DNA of 7,217 bases, taken from Candidatus Woesearchaeota archaeon (GTDB lineage Archaea; Nanobdellota; Nanobdellia; Woesearchaeales; ARS49). Numbering within the stretch: position 1 is the stretch's first letter; each line of letters opens with the position of its first letter. Position numbers and translations under genes: made by a program. Under the pieces are notes generated by a model. It saw nothing but the letters and a program-made list of their open reading frames with translations, was not told the DNA's origin and made no database searches. The DNA lies in contig JAHWHC010000033.1 in NCBI GenBank assembly GCA_019323555.1, positions 1 through 7,217 of the forward strand, read 5' to 3'. Positions 1 through 4,288 of the stretch are shown here, piece after piece.

Positions 1-63
1 CTTCAAAAGCACTTCGCAGCTTGCGCAGTGCATGCCTTTTGTCTTAATTTTGATTTTTTTCAT
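1..63 (-). CDS. Heavy-metal-associated (HMA) domain protein, N-terminal fragment
   Basis: Only the first 21 residues are in the window; the gene runs off the left edge. After a basic start (MKKIKIKTKG) comes GMHCASC, the metal-binding loop of HMA domains (GMxCxxC), in which two cysteines bind a soft metal ion such as Cu(I), Hg(II) or Zn(II). The ATG at 63 is preceded by GGGAGGT (74-80) with a 10-nt spacer, which fixes the start. A free-standing copper chaperone, a P-type metal ATPase and an HMA-fused membrane exporter all begin this way and cannot be told apart here. The neighbouring Cys-loop membrane regulator and MerF-like protein (178-932, same strand) support a metal transport or detoxification setting. 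The HMA motif is clear; the full protein's function is unknown. Confidence 0.8.
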   Translation of the reverse strand, partial: MKKIKIKTKGMHCASCEVLLK

Positions 64-73
64 TTTAGCAAAT

Positions 74-117
74 ACCTCCCTGTTTAACCCTATAAAATCC
101 TGCTTAGATATAGTTTT
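74..117 (-). promoter_or_regulatory. Putative promoter and Shine-Dalgarno of the HMA gene
   Basis: On the minus strand an AT-rich box (AACTATATC, about 108-116) lies roughly 50 nt above the HMA start codon, so initiation about 26 nt below it would leave a leader of about 20 nt that holds the GGGAGGT site at 74-80. A second AT-rich element, TTTTATAG (about 91-98), lies between them and could be an alternative. This suggests the HMA gene can be transcribed apart from the regulator gene, which ends 114 nt upstream. Archaeal TATA calls by eye are weak. Confidence 0.35.
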
Positions 118-154
118 TAGTGCTGAATCTGATGTGCTTATAATGGCTGAAACG

Positions 155-167
155 CCAGAATTCTTGG
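155..167. other. Imperfect palindrome upstream of the HMA gene
   Basis: CCAGAATTCTTGG reads as a palindrome around GAATTC, with one extra T in the right arm. It sits between the regulator stop codon (178) and the putative HMA promoter (about 110). A short dyad upstream of a metal gene and next to a winged-helix regulator gene could be an operator, but a palindrome of this length also arises by chance. Confidence 0.2.
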
Positions 168-177
168 TTATTACCGT

Positions 178-693
178 TTAGATCGCGATTTTGAGGAAAA
201 CTTGCTTGGTCTTGCCTTTTTCCTTTCTTTTTATTAGGCCTTTCTTCTCCAAGCCGTCTAGAACTATGCTTAATTTTGATTTGTGCATATCTGCTCTTAG
301 TCGCAGAGTCTGTTGGGTGATTCCATCCTGCTCTTTGACAGCTTTTATGACTTTCTTTTCATCAGCATTCAAACCTTTAAGCAGAATATCAAATTTCTCT
401 TCTTCTTTCTGAATCTGCTTCTGTTTTTCTAGAGTAGAGATAATTGCTTTCTGTGATTTTTCAAAGAAAATCAAGTAGATCCCCAGTGCTGCTATTGCAC
501 TGATCAAAGCTATTCCTAAATACGCTAATATAGGAGTCTGCTCTTCATGAGGACAGAAACCACCATCCTGCATCTCTTCACATTCGCAGCCTGCCTCTGC
601 CTGGGCATTTATTTTTTGATTAAATGCAAATACCAGCCCTCCAAGTAGCAGACACACAACAATAAGTATTATTCCTAATTTTTTATTGTCCAT
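178..693 (-). CDS. Membrane-anchored winged-helix transcriptional regulator with Cys-rich external loop
   Basis: This 171-residue protein has, in order: a hydrophobic segment at about 6-24 after a basic MDNKK; a short loop with C36, C38, C47 and H49 (GCECEEMQDGGFCPH); a second hydrophobic segment at about 54-77; a charged linker helix (78-103); and a C-terminal MarR-like winged helix (about 107-170) with ADEKKVIKAVKEQDG, the recognition-helix region KSKLSIVLDGLEKKG and a basic wing RKEKGKTKQ. Positive-inside topology puts the Cys loop outside and the DNA-binding domain in the cytosol. That is a one-component membrane sensor design; metal or redox sensing by the loop is inferred. A TTG codon 15 nt upstream (708) would lie inside the preceding gene. 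The ATG at 693 starts 2 nt after that gene's stop, so I prefer it and expect translational coupling. Its neighbours are a MerF-like protein and an HMA protein. Confidence 0.75.
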   Translation of the reverse strand: MDNKKLGIILIVVCLLLGGLVFAFNQKINAQAEAGCECEEMQDGGFCPHEEQTPILAYLGIALISAIAALGIYLIFFEKSQKAIISTLEKQKQIQKEEEKFDILLKGLNADEKKVIKAVKEQDGITQQTLRLRADMHKSKLSIVLDGLEKKGLIKRKEKGKTKQVFLKIAI

Positions 694-695
694 CT

Positions 696-932
696 TTATA
701 CTCTGCAAGATTTGTTATTTTTGTGGATGCAGACACTAAGGATTATAAGAATAATCCCTGCTGCAAGGAAGAATATCTTTTGTTCAGATAAAAAGCTTAT
801 GGAAACAACGCCTATTCCTGCCAGTGAAATGACTGGGGCCAGGCCGCAAGCGCTTAAGCCGCAGCTAAATGCGCCAACACCGCCTAGGGCTGCTGCTGTT
901 GCACCAATCAAAGCCAGTATCCTCTCTTTCAT
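696..932 (-). CDS. Small MerF/MerT-like membrane protein, possible metal-ion transporter
   Basis: A 78-residue, very hydrophobic protein with segments at about 4-22, 24-47 and 52-69. Cysteines lie at C24 and C29 (FSCGLSACGLAP), C68, and C76 in the basic tail. The order, a Gly/Ala/Thr-rich first helix, Cys residues before a Pro, a second helix, then Cys in a basic cytosolic tail, resembles MerF and MerT mercuric-ion uptake proteins. However, the vicinal CC pair of those proteins is replaced by CxxxxC, and the similarity is from memory rather than a search. A start at 962 is possible but overlaps the upstream ogg gene deeply. The ATG at 932 overlaps that gene's stop as ATGA, the usual coupling junction, so I chose it. 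Metal transport is a reasonable guess; an unrelated small membrane protein is the alternative. Confidence 0.6.
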   Translation of the reverse strand: MKERILALIGATAAALGGVGAFSCGLSACGLAPVISLAGIGVVSISFLSEQKIFFLAAGIILIILSVCIHKNNKSCRV

Positions 933-1543
933 TTTAGCACATTGCCAGTCTTCATGTACCACATGTACAGATCTAATTCCGCTGGCGACATGCTTAATTT
1001 GACTGCCAGGTTTTTAAACCTTTCCTCTATTTTCAGGTAATTCTTCTTTGTTAAAGCTGGCTTTTGCTTTAGAAAATTATTTTCGTGCAGTAAATTGATA
1101 ATGTGCCTGTCTAATATCGCTAAATTCTTGTATCCGACATTTCTCAAGAAGTGCGAGGATTCTTTGTATCCTAAACCCTTGATGTTCTTGACTAACCACT
1201 CTCTTGCTTCTGTGTCTTTCATATTCTGAAGTTTTTGCTTGATATCCACATGGCATCTTGCTTCTGTTATGTACTTTGCCTTGTTATTGTGAAAACGGTG
1301 CTTGTTTCTCTTTATTGTATTTCTTATGTCTTTGAAACAATATCCACAGAAACCTTTAGCACCTAACTCTTTCTGGATCTTTAAAGCAGTGATTGCCTTG
1401 GAATTTGCAGTTAATATACAAAAACATAACTCAGAAAACCACTCTTTAGAACTCTTTTTACCTAGGGCTTCAAACTCTTTTAATCTCTTGTTTATGATAG
1501 ATTTAATTTTGGATTTTCTTAAAGCCTGTATTTCCTTTATCAT
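929..1543 (-). CDS. ogg: 8-oxoguanine DNA glycosylase / AP lyase, archaeal Ogg2 family
   Basis: This 204-residue protein has the usual Ogg2 length. Bifunctional Ogg2 enzymes cut 8-oxoguanine from DNA and nick the backbone through a lysine Schiff base, starting base excision repair. Visible landmarks are ELCFCILTANSKA (38-50), the helix-hairpin-helix IKGLGYKESSHFLRNVG (121-137) with catalytic K127, and LAILDRH with catalytic D145. The C-terminus LDLYMWYMKTGNVLK ends in a lysine, which in the Methanocaldococcus enzyme is reported to contact the oxidised base; here it is K204, nine residues after W195. Extra cysteines (C40, C42, C66, C69, C97) are noticeable. The start ATG at 1543 overlaps the stop of the AlkD-like gene by 4 nt, so the two glycosylases form one translationally coupled repair unit. 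Identification is firm. Confidence 0.95.
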   Translation of the reverse strand: MIKEIQALRKSKIKSIINKRLKEFEALGKKSSKEWFSELCFCILTANSKAITALKIQKELGAKGFCGYCFKDIRNTIKRNKHRFHNNKAKYITEARCHVDIKQKLQNMKDTEAREWLVKNIKGLGYKESSHFLRNVGYKNLAILDRHIINLLHENNFLKQKPALTKKNYLKIEERFKNLAVKLSMSPAELDLYMWYMKTGNVLK

Positions 1544-2232
1544 TTTTGCATGTAAACCTTTCTTTTCTTTTCATCAAACTTTTCTATAGCATATCTCAAC
1601 ATTGTCCTAGGCATTGTCTTGTGATATTTTTTCAGGAACTTTTCTTCTGCAGCTTGGTTTTTCTTTCCAACCTCTCTTAACATCCACCCAACTGCCTTAT
1701 GAATTAAGTCATGATTATCAGTTAATAGTATTCCTGAGATTTTCAATGTGTCATCGAATTGATTATTGCTTATGAAAGCAGCTGTTGAGATAATTGCAAT
1801 TCTTTTTTCCCACAAATTCTTTGATTTTGCTAATTTGTACAGTATTTTCCTATCTTTATCCAACAGATAATCTCCAAGTATCTTGTGCGCAGAAAGATCA
1901 ACTAGATCCCAATTGTTTACATTCTTGGTGTTTTTCAGGTAAATATCAACAATTTCTTTCTTATTTTCTGATTTATTGTATTTGTCTATCAAAATAAGCA
2001 AAGCAACAAGCCGATGCTCATGAATTTTGCTATGCAGCAAAGATTGTGTATCTTTGAGTGAGAGATCTATGTATTTTTTTGCGACTGTTCTTTGCAAAGG
2101 AACAGGAATCCCAAGAAAAACATCGCCTTCGCCATACTCTCCTTTGCCTGTCTTGAAAAAACCACTAAGAAGTTTGGCTTGTTTAGAATCCCCTAATCTC
2201 TTCAATTCCTGCTGCAGATTAAATAATTTCAT
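1540..2232 (-). CDS. AlkD-like DNA alkylation repair protein (HEAT-like repeats)
   Basis: This 230-residue protein matches the AlkD family, monofunctional glycosylases built from tandem HEAT-like helical repeats that remove positively charged alkylpurines such as 3- and 7-methyl adducts. Family motifs appear in order: GEYGEGDVFLGI (31-42), NNWDLVDLSA (106-115), LWEKRIAIIST (140-150), DLIHKAVGWMLREVGK and MPRTMLRYAIEKF. W108 and D112 correspond to the Bacillus cereus AlkD catalytic pair W109/D113, and R144 probably to its R148, so the active site looks intact. It lies directly upstream of ogg with a 4-nt ATGA overlap, giving a two-glycosylase operon for alkylated and oxidised bases. No Shine-Dalgarno precedes the ATG. 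A TATA-like box sits about 26 nt upstream, so the gene is probably read from a leaderless transcript. Confidence 0.92.
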   Translation of the reverse strand: MKLFNLQQELKRLGDSKQAKLLSGFFKTGKGEYGEGDVFLGIPVPLQRTVAKKYIDLSLKDTQSLLHSKIHEHRLVALLILIDKYNKSENKKEIVDIYLKNTKNVNNWDLVDLSAHKILGDYLLDKDRKILYKLAKSKNLWEKRIAIISTAAFISNNQFDDTLKISGILLTDNHDLIHKAVGWMLREVGKKNQAAEEKFLKKYHKTMPRTMLRYAIEKFDEKKRKVYMQK

Positions 2233-2254
2233 GGCCCCTATAAACAGAGGGGCC
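2233..2254. repeat. Perfect 7-bp inverted repeat abutting the AlkD start codon
   Basis: GGCCCCT (2233-2239) and AGGGGCC (2248-2254) form a perfect GC-rich stem around an 8-nt loop, in otherwise AT-rich DNA. The element fills the space between the TATA-like box (2255-2262) and the AlkD ATG (2232). If transcription starts at the ATG, the repeat is not in that mRNA and would act as DNA, for example as an operator covering the initiation region. In a transcript reading through from the SOD operon it would form a hairpin just before the start codon. No clear T-run follows on the minus strand, so a bacterial-type terminator is unlikely. Confidence 0.65.
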
Positions 2255-2268
2255 TATTTAAAATTAAC
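2255..2268 (-). promoter_or_regulatory. Putative TATA box of the AlkD-ogg operon
   Basis: On the minus strand TTTAAATA (2262 to 2255), within TTAATTTTAAATAGG, is centred about 26.5 nt upstream of the AlkD ATG. This is the usual TATA-to-start distance in archaea, so transcription would begin at or next to the start codon. It overlaps the end of the upstream gene only slightly. The GGCC dyad lies immediately downstream. Confidence 0.55.
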
Positions 2269-2535
2269 TTATTTGCACTTCTTGTCGTAATAATTGTAGA
2301 AAGCTGCAAATAGCCATCCTAGTACATACCCTCCTACAAAGGCAAGAATCACCAGGAAGATAGCATTGCCGATAGTAAACGGCGTAACTGCCATCGGAGA
2401 GCTTATGAAATGCAGCTTTAAAGCCCAGTTCAAAAAGCCCTGGCCAAATCCTAGCTTAACCATAACAGCCCAGATCAAGTGTACTAAGCCGACTAAGCTT
2501 CCTAAAGTCAAACCTACTTTGTTTGTATTCATCAT
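2269..2535 (-). CDS. Small two-helix membrane protein of unknown function
   Basis: This 88-residue protein has two hydrophobic segments, at about 8-28 (GLTLGSLVGLVHLIWAVMV) and 54-78 (TIGNAIFLVILAFVGGYVLGW), joined by a loop with LHFISSP, and a polar tail NYYDKKCK. Glycines in the second helix (GGYVLGW) suggest close helix packing. I do not recognise a characterised family with confidence; it resembles small uncharacterised two-helix proteins (DUF5676-like in layout) found in archaea and candidate-phylum bacteria. Two start codons are adjacent (2535 and 2532). GAGGTG (2541-2546) is 5 nt from the first and 8 nt from the second, so the second is equally plausible. It is the last gene of the SOD operon, 4 nt after the preceding stop, whose TGA lies within the ribosome-binding site. 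Confidence 0.75.
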   Translation of the reverse strand: MMNTNKVGLTLGSLVGLVHLIWAVMVKLGFGQGFLNWALKLHFISSPMAVTPFTIGNAIFLVILAFVGGYVLGWLFAAFYNYYDKKCK

Positions 2536-2539
2536 TTTT

Positions 2540-2740
2540 TCACCTCTTTTTTACTAACCAATTATGTGTCAACCAGAAGATCACTGAGAAAATCAAAGAG
2601 CCTGCTGCAAAATAAAGCAATCCCAACAGCATGCCAGATCCTCCTGCGCTACCGTCTTTATAATGCATCAATCCAGTTGTCTGTGCCCAAGCAAAAGAGC
2701 TAAGCAACACCAACATTATTGGATACAATATTTTTTTCAT
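2540..2740 (-). CDS. Small membrane protein with N-terminal signal-like segment
   Basis: This 66-residue protein begins with MKKILYPIMLVLLSSFAWAQ, a textbook Sec signal-like sequence: a lysine pair, a hydrophobic core, then AWA before Q. It continues with a short outside stretch (TTGLMHYKDGSAGGSG), a hydrophobic helix (about 37-58) and a cytosolic LVKKR tail. If the first segment is cleaved at about residue 19, one transmembrane helix remains; if not, it is a two-helix hairpin. AAGGAGGT (2747-2754) lies 6 nt from the ATG, one of the strongest Shine-Dalgarno sites in the window, and overlaps the SOD stop codon region. SOD lies 15 nt upstream and another small membrane gene 4 nt downstream, so it is the middle gene of a three-gene operon. 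No family is recognised. Confidence 0.75.
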   Translation of the reverse strand: MKKILYPIMLVLLSSFAWAQTTGLMHYKDGSAGGSGMLLGLLYFAAGSLIFSVIFWLTHNWLVKKR

Positions 2741-2746
2741 TTTTTT

Positions 2747-2754
2747 ACCTCCTT
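2747..2754 (-). promoter_or_regulatory. Strong Shine-Dalgarno for the 66-residue membrane protein
   Basis: AAGGAGGT on the minus strand, 6 nt upstream of the ATG at 2740. It occupies the 15-nt gap after the SOD stop codon and supports independent translation of this short internal operon gene, in contrast to the probably leaderless SOD. Confidence 0.8.
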
Positions 2755-2755
2755 T

Positions 2756-3361
2756 TTAACCACAAGTGGTCTTAAATCTATTATTAACTTCAGTCCAGTT
2801 GATGATGCTCCAGAAAGCATCAAGGAACTTTCCTCTCTCATTCTTGTAATCCAAGTAATATGCATGCTCCCAGACATCAACAACCAATAATATTGTGAAC
2901 ATAGGATAGATATTTACATTATGCTTCTCTATCTGCATGATAATTGGCCTGTTTGTTTTCTTGCAGAAAGTTAAAGCAGCCCAACCAGAACCTTCAACAC
3001 TAGCAGCAGCTTTAGTGAATTCTTCCTTGAAGCGGTCAAAGCTTCCGAATTCCTTTTCCAAAGCCTTTTGCAGCTCCTTACTAGGAGCTCCTCCTTTTCC
3101 TTCAGGAGCCAGATTAGGCCAGAATAAAGAATGTAATAGGTGGCCTCCTATATTGAAAGACAGAGCCTTAAGAGTTGCCTTCTGATCAATGTCTTTCTTG
3201 CTTTTTCTTGCTGCCTCTAGCTGCTCAAGAATGCTGTTTGCGCCCTTGACATAGCCAGCATGATGCTTGTCATGATGAATCTTCATGACCTGCTCAGAGA
3301 TATGCGGCTCTAGAGCATTGTAAGCATACGGCAAATCAGGCAAAGTATACGTCTTTCCCAT
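2756..3361 (-). CDS. sod: Fe/Mn-family superoxide dismutase
   Basis: This 201-residue cytosolic enzyme converts superoxide to oxygen and hydrogen peroxide at one Fe or Mn ion. The four ligands are visible: H29 in KIHHDKHH, H77 in GGHLLHSLFW, and D162 and H166 in DVWEHAYYLDYKNERG. The N-terminal helical domain (about 1-90) and C-terminal alpha/beta domain (about 95-196) are complete and of normal length. G73 sits where Mn-type enzymes often have Gly. His147 in QIEKHN probably fills the second-sphere site that is Gln in many bacterial enzymes; this is common in archaeal Fe or cambialistic forms, so metal choice cannot be settled. The tail ends TTCG, with a cysteine two residues from the end. 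There is no signal peptide and no Shine-Dalgarno; a TATA box is centred about 26 nt above the ATG, suggesting leaderless expression. It heads an operon with two small membrane proteins. Confidence 0.97.
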   Translation of the reverse strand: MGKTYTLPDLPYAYNALEPHISEQVMKIHHDKHHAGYVKGANSILEQLEAARKSKKDIDQKATLKALSFNIGGHLLHSLFWPNLAPEGKGGAPSKELQKALEKEFGSFDRFKEEFTKAAASVEGSGWAALTFCKKTNRPIIMQIEKHNVNIYPMFTILLVVDVWEHAYYLDYKNERGKFLDAFWSIINWTEVNNRFKTTCG

Positions 3362-3382
3362 AAGCCTAGAATTGAATTTGTC

Positions 3383-3398
3383 TTATATAAATCTTTCC
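3383..3398 (-). promoter_or_regulatory. SOD promoter (BRE and TATA box)
   Basis: On the minus strand GGAAAG (3398-3393) followed by ATTTATATAA (3392-3383) is a near-consensus archaeal BRE plus TATA box. The TATA centre is about 26.5 nt upstream of the SOD ATG at 3361, so transcription should start at or beside the start codon. It is head-to-head with the micro-ORF promoter. Confidence 0.75.
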
Positions 3399-3402
3399 AA
3401 AT

Positions 3403-3418
3403 AAAAAGAAATATATAC
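3403..3418 (+). promoter_or_regulatory. Putative promoter of the CxxCGC micro-ORF
   Basis: AAAAAGAAATATATAC on the plus strand reads as a purine-rich BRE followed by a TATA box centred near 3414. Initiation about 26 nt downstream falls near 3440, just at the Shine-Dalgarno of the micro-ORF, giving a leader of about 16 nt. The TATA centre is only about 27 bp from that of the divergent SOD promoter. Confidence 0.5.
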
Positions 3419-3439
3419 TAGTAAAATAAAATATTGCTG

Positions 3440-3449
3440 AAAGGAGGTG
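3440..3449 (+). promoter_or_regulatory. Strong Shine-Dalgarno deciding the micro-ORF start
   Basis: AAAGGAGGTG with a 6-nt spacer to the ATG at 3456 is a near-perfect match to the 16S rRNA tail. A site this good in a short intergenic region argues that the tiny ORF behind it is translated. Confidence 0.8.
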
Positions 3450-3455
3450 TTTCCT

Positions 3456-3509
3456 ATGTGTGCAACATGCGGATGCAAAACCAAAAAGAAAGCAAAAAAG
3501 AAGAAATGA
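3456..3509 (+). CDS. 17-residue CxxCGC lysine-tailed micropeptide
   Basis: This ORF encodes MCATCGCKTKKKAKKKK, with three cysteines in the first seven residues and nine lysines in the last ten. MCxTCGC is the same motif that begins E. coli-type HypB proteins (MCTTCGC), where the CxxCGC residues bind nickel with high affinity; here it stands alone without the GTPase. The start is set by a near-perfect Shine-Dalgarno 6 nt upstream. A TATA box lies about 42 nt above the ATG and a T-run follows the stop codon, so it looks like a complete small transcription unit of about 80 nt. It diverges from the SOD gene. Possible roles are a metal buffer or donor, with the lysine tail binding nucleic acid, membrane or ribosome. 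A leader peptide is less likely because no gene follows on this strand. Translation is well supported; function is not known. Confidence 0.7.
   Translation: MCATCGCKTKKKAKKKK
3477..3506 (-). terminator. Possible T-rich terminator of the HAD gene within the micro-ORF
   Basis: The lysine codons of the micro-ORF (AAA/AAG) read as several T-runs on the minus strand (for example CTTTTTTGC and CTTTCTTTTTGG). They start about 15 nt beyond the HAD-gene stop, the right place and composition for archaeal termination of the convergent transcript. The base composition is simply the consequence of a poly-lysine reading frame, so the dual role is inferred. Confidence 0.4.
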
Positions 3510-3522
3510 TTTTTCTTTTTTT
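3510..3522 (+). terminator. T-run terminator of the micro-ORF
   Basis: T5-C-T7 follows directly after the TGA of the micro-ORF, typical of archaeal T-rich termination. It reaches into the stop codon of the convergent HAD gene (3521-3523). Confidence 0.6.
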
Positions 3523-4174
3523 ATAATTTGTAGAAGGCTTCTTTATCCTTTTTTATTATATCTATCAAAGCAACAACTTGTTTCCAGTCCTTTGCCCGGA
3601 CAATGCCTGAAGGCAGGCATTCTAAACCGGAATCCTGCATTTCTCTCTTGCCGTTCCAGGGGCAATCAAACAGAATCACAGGAATGCCTTTTTCATGACA
3701 TTCTAATGCATACTGAAGACAGTCTTCAATTAAGATATCCACCTTTTCTTCTTCACAGATCTCTGCTTTTGTTTTATGGATTCCTTCTATAGAATAGTTC
3801 TGCGCAAAAATTACCTTGGAGAACTTTCCAGGAAAATGCTTATCCAACCAAGGCACTGTTTTCTCAACTGCTGGCCCAAAACGTGAGGTTATCACAATCA
3901 TTTCATGGCCTGCTTCTGCCAGAGCCTGTGTGCTTTCTACAGCGCCTGCTGTTGGGAGGACATTGTTAAACTCTTCTGATTCATAGAATTCTATAACTCT
4001 TTTATTGAATTCCTCTACTGGGCAGTTCCATACTAGCCACATCCTGTAAGTCGTGATATCTTCTTTTGTGATGTTTGACCCATATGACGCATTATGCCAA
4101 GGGCAAGAGACAGAATTAAAGTCAGCCAAAGGCTCATCACAATCAATACCTATCTGTAATTTTTTTCCACCCAT
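3521..4174 (-). CDS. HAD-superfamily hydrolase, 5'-nucleotidase-like
   Basis: This 217-residue soluble protein has the HAD motifs in order. Motif I is IGIDCDEPLADFN (8-20), with nucleophile D11 and general acid D13. Motif II is MIVITSR (92-98), with T96. Motif III is the lysine in HKTKAEIC (K134 or K136). Motif IV is DILIEDCLQYA (146-156), with E150 and D151. A helical cap of about 65 residues lies between motifs I and II (YRMWLVWNCPVEEFNKRVIEFYE), the C1-cap arrangement of the 5'(3')-deoxyribonucleotidase (NT5C) group, which dephosphorylates nucleoside monophosphates. The substrate cannot be read from sequence. It ends convergently, 11 nt from the micro-ORF stop. The ATG at 4174 has no Shine-Dalgarno but has a TATA box about 27 nt upstream, indicating leaderless expression. 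Confidence 0.82.
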   Translation of the reverse strand: MGGKKLQIGIDCDEPLADFNSVSCPWHNASYGSNITKEDITTYRMWLVWNCPVEEFNKRVIEFYESEEFNNVLPTAGAVESTQALAEAGHEMIVITSRFGPAVEKTVPWLDKHFPGKFSKVIFAQNYSIEGIHKTKAEICEEEKVDILIEDCLQYALECHEKGIPVILFDCPWNGKREMQDSGLECLPSGIVRAKDWKQVVALIDIIKKDKEAFYKL

Positions 4175-4196
4175 GAGAAGAAGTAAACTCTATGGC

Positions 4197-4212
4197 ATTT
4201 ATATACTTTTCC
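4197..4212 (-). promoter_or_regulatory. HAD-gene promoter (BRE and TATA box)
   Basis: On the minus strand GGAAAAG (4212-4206) precedes TATATAAAT (4205-4197). The TATA centre is about 27 nt above the ATG at 4174, again the leaderless spacing. It diverges from the promoter at 4229-4242. Confidence 0.65.
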
Positions 4213-4228
4213 TCAAGGAAAATAGAGC

Positions 4229-4242
4229 AAAAAGTTTAAATA
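4229..4242 (+). promoter_or_regulatory. Promoter of the coiled-coil protein gene
   Basis: AAAAAGTTTAAATA on the plus strand is a purine-rich element plus a TATA box (TTTAAATA, 4235-4242). Transcription would begin near 4265, leaving a leader of about 24 nt that contains the G-rich ribosome-binding site at 4275-4281. Confidence 0.6.
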
Positions 4243-4274
4243 AACAATGTATTTCTCTGCAGTCATAATTGACT

Positions 4275-4281
4275 GGGGGGA
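4275..4281 (+). promoter_or_regulatory. G-rich Shine-Dalgarno setting the coiled-coil protein start
   Basis: GGGGGGA lies 7 nt upstream of the ATG at 4289, which selects this start over the in-frame ATG at 4247. The 4247 codon would come before the predicted transcription start near 4265. Confidence 0.55.
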
Positions 4282-4288
4282 TGTTTAT

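Noticed and set aside
120..138. Two direct GTGCT repeats 14 nt apart upstream of the HMA gene
   Set aside because: Five-base repeats this close are expected by chance, and no third copy or symmetry supports an operator.
694..708. TTG start for the winged-helix regulator at 708
   Set aside because: It would overlap the preceding gene, and no Shine-Dalgarno is seen; the ATG at 693, just past that gene's stop, is simpler.
712..1002. Plus-strand ORF of 96 codons opposite the MerF-like and ogg genes
   Set aside because: No recognisable domain; it is antisense to well-supported genes with coupled starts.
2233..2254. The GGCC hairpin as an intrinsic terminator of the SOD operon
   Set aside because: No convincing T-run follows on the minus strand, and the AlkD start codon abuts the stem.
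3460..3792. Plus-strand ORF of 110 codons overlapping the micro-ORF and the HAD gene
   Set aside because: It is out of frame with the micro-ORF that owns the Shine-Dalgarno and is antisense to the clear HAD motifs.
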